From: UBA9300 sp964577305 | GTDB lineage: Bacteria > Bacteroidota > Bacteroidia > Bacteroidales > VadinHA17 | DNA: 64,000 bases | Reading direction: 5' to 3' | NCBI GenBank assembly: GCA_964577305.1 | Contig: CAZNYS010000007.1 | Coordinates: 35,444 to 99,443 of the forward strand | Shown: positions 62,901 to 64,000 of the stretch, piece by piece | How positions within the stretch are numbered: the stretch's first letter is position 1 | How the letters are laid out: each line of letters starts with the position of its first letter | Program-made: the position numbers and the translations under genes | Notes under the pieces: model-generated | The model's database searches: none | Seen by the model: only the letters and a program-made list of their open reading frames with translations | Told to the model about the DNA's origin: nothing

Positions 62901-64000
62901 ATCATAATTGCAATCTGCATCCTTGTAGATTGTTATATCTGCGGGTTGGGTAAAGGTCGGGCTGATAGTATCACTTGCAGTTATAACCTGGGTATGGGTG
63001 GTGGTATTGCCACAGTCATCCGTAAGGCTCCACAGCCTGTTTATGATCTCTTCTCCCTCACAGCTGCCTGCAACCACATTATCAACATATGTAGCATCCA
63101 GGCTGGTATCACAGTTGTCTGCTTCGTCTGTTACATCGCCCGTTATTGTTATTGATGCATCATAATTGCAGTCAGCATCCTTGTAGATTGTTATATCGGC
63201 CGGTTGGGTAAAGGTCGGGCTGATGGTATCCCTGGCCGTGATTACCTGTGTATGGGTGGTGGTATTGCCACATTCATCAATAAGGCTCCACAGCCTGTTT
63301 ATGATCTCTTCACCCTCGCAGCTGCCTGCAACCACATTATCAACATATGTAGCATCAAGGCTGGTATCGCAGTTGTCTGCTTCGTCTGTTACATCACCCG
63401 TTATTGTTATTGATGCATCATAATTGCAGTCTGCATCCTTGTAGATTGTTATATCTGCCGGTTGTGTAAAGGTCGGGCTGATGGTATCCCTGGCCGTGAT
63501 AACCTGGGTATGGGTGGTGGTATTGCCACAGTCATCAGTAAGGCTCCACAGCCTGTTTATGATCTCTTCACCCTCACAGCTGCCTGCAACTACATTATCA
63601 ACATATATGGCATCCAGGCTGGTATCACAGTTATCTGCTTCATCTGTTACATCGCCCGTTATTGTTATTGATGCATCATAATTGCAGTCTGCATCCTTGT
63701 AGATTGTTATATCTGCAGGCTGGGTAAAGGTCGGGCTGATGGTATCCCTGGCCGTGATTACCTGCGTATGGGTTGTGGTATTGCCACAGTCATCAGTAAG
63801 GCTCCACAGCCTGTTTATGATCTCTTCACCCTCGCAGCTGCCTGCAACCACATTATCAACATATATAGCATCCAGGCTGGTATCACAGTTGTCTGCTTCG
63901 TCTGTTACATCTCCTGTTATTGTTATTGATGCATCATAATTGCAATCTGCATCCTTGTAGATTGTTATATCCGCGGGTTGTGTAAAGGTCGGGCTGATAG
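56925..64000 (-). CDS. Giant T9SS-secreted repeat protein, 5' end outside the window
   Basis: The frame is open through the right edge, so at least 2,357 residues are encoded; the GTG at 63851 is an internal codon. From the N-terminal side: at least 14 copies of an 86-residue HYR-like repeat (DTISPTFTQPADITIYKD ... SLTDDCGNTTTHTQ) with four conserved cysteines each, one divergent copy; then two PKD-like domains (EPVVTISAEDDTLCNGDQTSI, RVIPVIGAVRICNGDATEVEI); then about eight SprB repeats (for example YNISCKGYSDGEISI); and the terminal type B sorting domain (AISPNGDNINDVWNI, IRIFNRWGELVW, QPWDGTSNGRRLPIDSYHYII). It is a surface adhesin-like or filament protein, moved out by the T9SS with the SprF-like protein next door. 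Confidence 0.93.
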   Translation of the reverse strand, partial: ISPTFTQPADITIYKDADCNYDASITITGDVTDEADNCDTSLDAIYVDNVVAGSCEGEEIINRLWSLTDDCGNTTTHTQVITARDTISPTFTQPADITIYKDADCNYDASITITGDVTDEADNCDTSLDAIYVDNVVAGSCEGEEIINRLWSLTDDCGNTTTHTQVITARDTISPTFTQPADITIYKDADCNYDASITITGDVTDEADNCDTSLDATYVDNVVAGSCEGEEIINRLWSLIDECGNTTTHTQVITARDTISPTFTQPADITIYKDADCNYDASITITGDVTDEADNCDTSLDATYVDNVVAGSCEGEEIINRLWSLTDDCGNTTTHTQVITASDTISPTFTQPADITIYKDADCNYDASITITGDVTDEADNCDTSLDATYVDNVVAGSCEGEEIINRLWSLTDDCGNTTTHIQVITASDTISPTFTQPADITIYKDADCNYDASITITGDVTDEADNCDTSLDATYVDNVVGGSCEGEDIINRLWSLTDDCGNTTTHTQVITARDTISPTFTQPAGITIYKDADCNYDASITITGDVTDEADNCDTSLDATYVDNVVAGSCEGEEIINRLWSLTDDCGNTTTHTQVITARDTISPTFTQPADITIYKDADCNYDASITITGDVTDEADNCDTSLDAIYVDNVVAGSCEGEEIINRLWSLTDDCGNTTTHTQFITASDTISPTFTQPADITIYKDANCNYDASITITGDVTDEADNCDTSLDATFVDNVVAGSCEGEEIISRLWSLIDDCGNTTTHTQVITARDTISPTFTQPADITIYKDENCNYDASIGVTGDVTDEADNCDTSLDATYIDNVVAGSCEGEEIITRLWSLTDDCGNTTTHTQVITARDTISPTFTQPADITIYKDADCNYDASITITGDVTDEADNCDTSLDAIYVDNVVAGSCEGEEIINRLWSLTDDCGNTTTHTQFITASDTISPTFTQPADITIYKDADCNYDASVGATGDVTDEADNCDTSLDATYVDNVVAGSCEGEEIINRLWSLTDDCGNTTTHTQVITARDTISPTFTQPAGITIYKDADCNYDASITVTGDVTDEADNCDTSLDAIYFDDVIAGSCEGEEIINRLWSLTDDCGNTTTHTQVIIVRDTISPTFTQPADITIYKDADCNYDASISITGDVTDEEDNCDTSLDATYVDNVVAGSCEGEEIINRLWSLTDDCGNTTTHTQLIIARDTISPTFTVPNDTIICRALDCSYNISIAITGDVTDESDNCDTSLDAVSTDDESGALNCNNLGLVIRTWTVTDDCGNTTTHTQNIWIEPVVTISAEDDTLCNGDQTSILVESFNITSNGIRYTWVSVDNPEVEGETNSTGNGQMIGTEIVNTLNNTSDKPQLVKYTITPWTINNNGDNQCTGIPIAVKIWINPTPRVIPVIGAVRICNGDATEVEITSPTVMTHGDLRFDYTVTLTGGPGDLTGDESPQNDLIRGDLISFIYENNSDTVQSVNYHILPRSEGTGCPAGLIETAEVKVHPLPVLDLIDSNPLTCDSNYDLELTAVVAKGTGPLRIIWSGGPATFDPDAHYNDTVISDLRGGAYTVTVHDFLECTNTVSGEFFESPPAVAFTTEYKAPQYRYTISCPGGNDGEIQIQCWNGPTFPYYYWVVKNNEDTVSMGTLWNTADIDHISGLGEGAYDWILEDDNECLYYSTTSLILESPDPIDVSYELSDYAGYNISCKGYSDGEISIVDITGGNDYYEYFWYTFDGSISGDNTLDHISSLPVGTYYLEITDTLGCVRLDSFTLIEPDGITLESYELSLSPDGNFNISCHGESDGYINLDFGGGSGEYTYLWTGPEGAALQVNEKDQEGLIAGDYNVLVTDVNGCTMDFDFTLTEPDSLEIVFNPSLTTDENYNINCNGGTGNINITVSGGSTTGYTFEWSSADGTGLDPSSEDQTGVTTGKYIVEVTDLNVCILIDSITMTEPPALIVEHEVTDITCESPGMDNGSITLTVQGGAKFYNYSWSNGATTKDISGLTEGRYIVTVTDDPYACQVRDTAYVLLPPPLEFNKVVSDYNGFNISCYNKNDGLININMTSGEAPYIYNWTGPDGYSSSESSINHLYAGEYIVTVEDNNYCTVTDTTILIQPDSLIMNLDISESDDGGFNINCYGDSTASIEIIPENSVGNVDFFWTDGYMQFTRTGLPAGTYGILIVDDNYCSADTVITLTQPDPITIATEIIQPFCKDLPDGEVTIQATGGIPGYSYLWFDNSTSNYRDNITAGEYWVTVTDNNRCSVTDTIVVTSEQEICITIPNAISPNGDNINDVWNIELIELYPEVEIRIFNRWGELVWASEKGYPQPWDGTSNGRRLPIDSYHYIINLHDGTKPTIGDITIIR
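60145..64000 (-). repeat. 258-base tandem repeat array in the giant gene
   Basis: About 14 complete units of 258 bases (86 codons) plus a partial unit at the right edge, with a divergent last unit at about 60145-60390. Units are nearly identical in DNA, including third codon positions. Two 280-base tracts three units (774 bases) apart, at 61120-61410 and 61894-62184, are almost identical to each other and differ from their neighbours, which suggests recent duplication or gene conversion. Confidence 0.9.

Noticed and set aside
60160..63939. A ladder of plus-strand frames of 66-71 codons at 258-base intervals
   Set aside because: They are antisense shadows of the repeated units of the giant gene: same phase, same sequence each time, no independent coding features.
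60145..64000. Regularly spaced repeats considered as a CRISPR array
   Set aside because: The units are 258 bases, coding, contiguous and without unique spacers; no cas genes are near.

Overview
The window reads as a chromosomal segment of a Bacteroidota bacterium, most likely of the order Bacteroidales/Marinilabiliales. The evidence is a PorP/SprF-like protein next to a giant protein with SprB repeats and a gliding-motility-type C-terminal domain (type IX secretion), an ECF sigma/FecR pair with a DUF4974-type tail, a three-subunit succinate dehydrogenase/fumarate reductase of the Bacteroidota type, many lipoproteins, and several promoters of the Bacteroidota form (TTTG, about 19 bases, TAnnTTTG). 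I see no phage, IS element, CRISPR array or plasmid functions. The species cannot be named from sequence alone.

Layout. 1-4.6 kb: translation and nucleotide housekeeping genes tsf, pyrH and frr, interrupted by an oppositely oriented polyamine gene that looks like an arginine decarboxylase fused to a deoxyhypusine-synthase-like domain. 4.8-9.2 kb: a four-gene unit of two paralogous carboxypeptidase-regulatory-like surface proteins around an ECF sigma factor and a FecR anti-sigma; the last gene has an STN domain but no TonB barrel. 9.2-14.5 kb: OmpA-like lipoprotein, dxs, and a dipeptidyl peptidase IV. 14.6-23.6 kb: a loose region with a broken cyclase-like gene, an MscS channel, tRNA-Leu(CAA), lipoproteins, an amidase, a second sigma-factor unit, an isoprenylcysteine-methyltransferase-like protein, a trypsin-like lipoprotein, and most of the palindromic intergenic repeats. 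23.7-38 kb: dCMP deaminase, S41 protease, GH29 fucosidase, an alpha/beta hydrolase, sdhCAB, an M28 peptidase, an M24 aminopeptidase, a CPBP protease and dusB. 38.2-43 kb: an ECF sigma, zinc-finger anti-sigma and two CpxP-like RG-rich proteins, then a CPBP protease and nadB. 43-56 kb: glycyl-tRNA synthetase and a cell-surface glycan block (two glycosyltransferases, two methyltransferases, a flippase, a YfhO-like membrane protein), with a beta-barrel gene and a TIG/kelch lipoprotein gene that are both interrupted. 56-64 kb: SprF-like protein and a type IX-secreted giant protein of at least 2,357 residues, carrying at least fourteen near-identical 86-residue repeats and running off the right edge.

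Themes. Three sigma-factor units give envelope or transmembrane signalling. The surface glycan block and the T9SS adhesin-like pair both serve the cell surface. Four or five loci are broken or fused (polyamine gene, cyclase-like gene, beta-barrel gene, kelch gene), which means either real gene decay and phase variation or assembly errors; reads are needed to tell. Start codons were moved from the longest frame where a signal peptide, a promoter or the family's usual N-terminus argued for it; this is stated in each entry.
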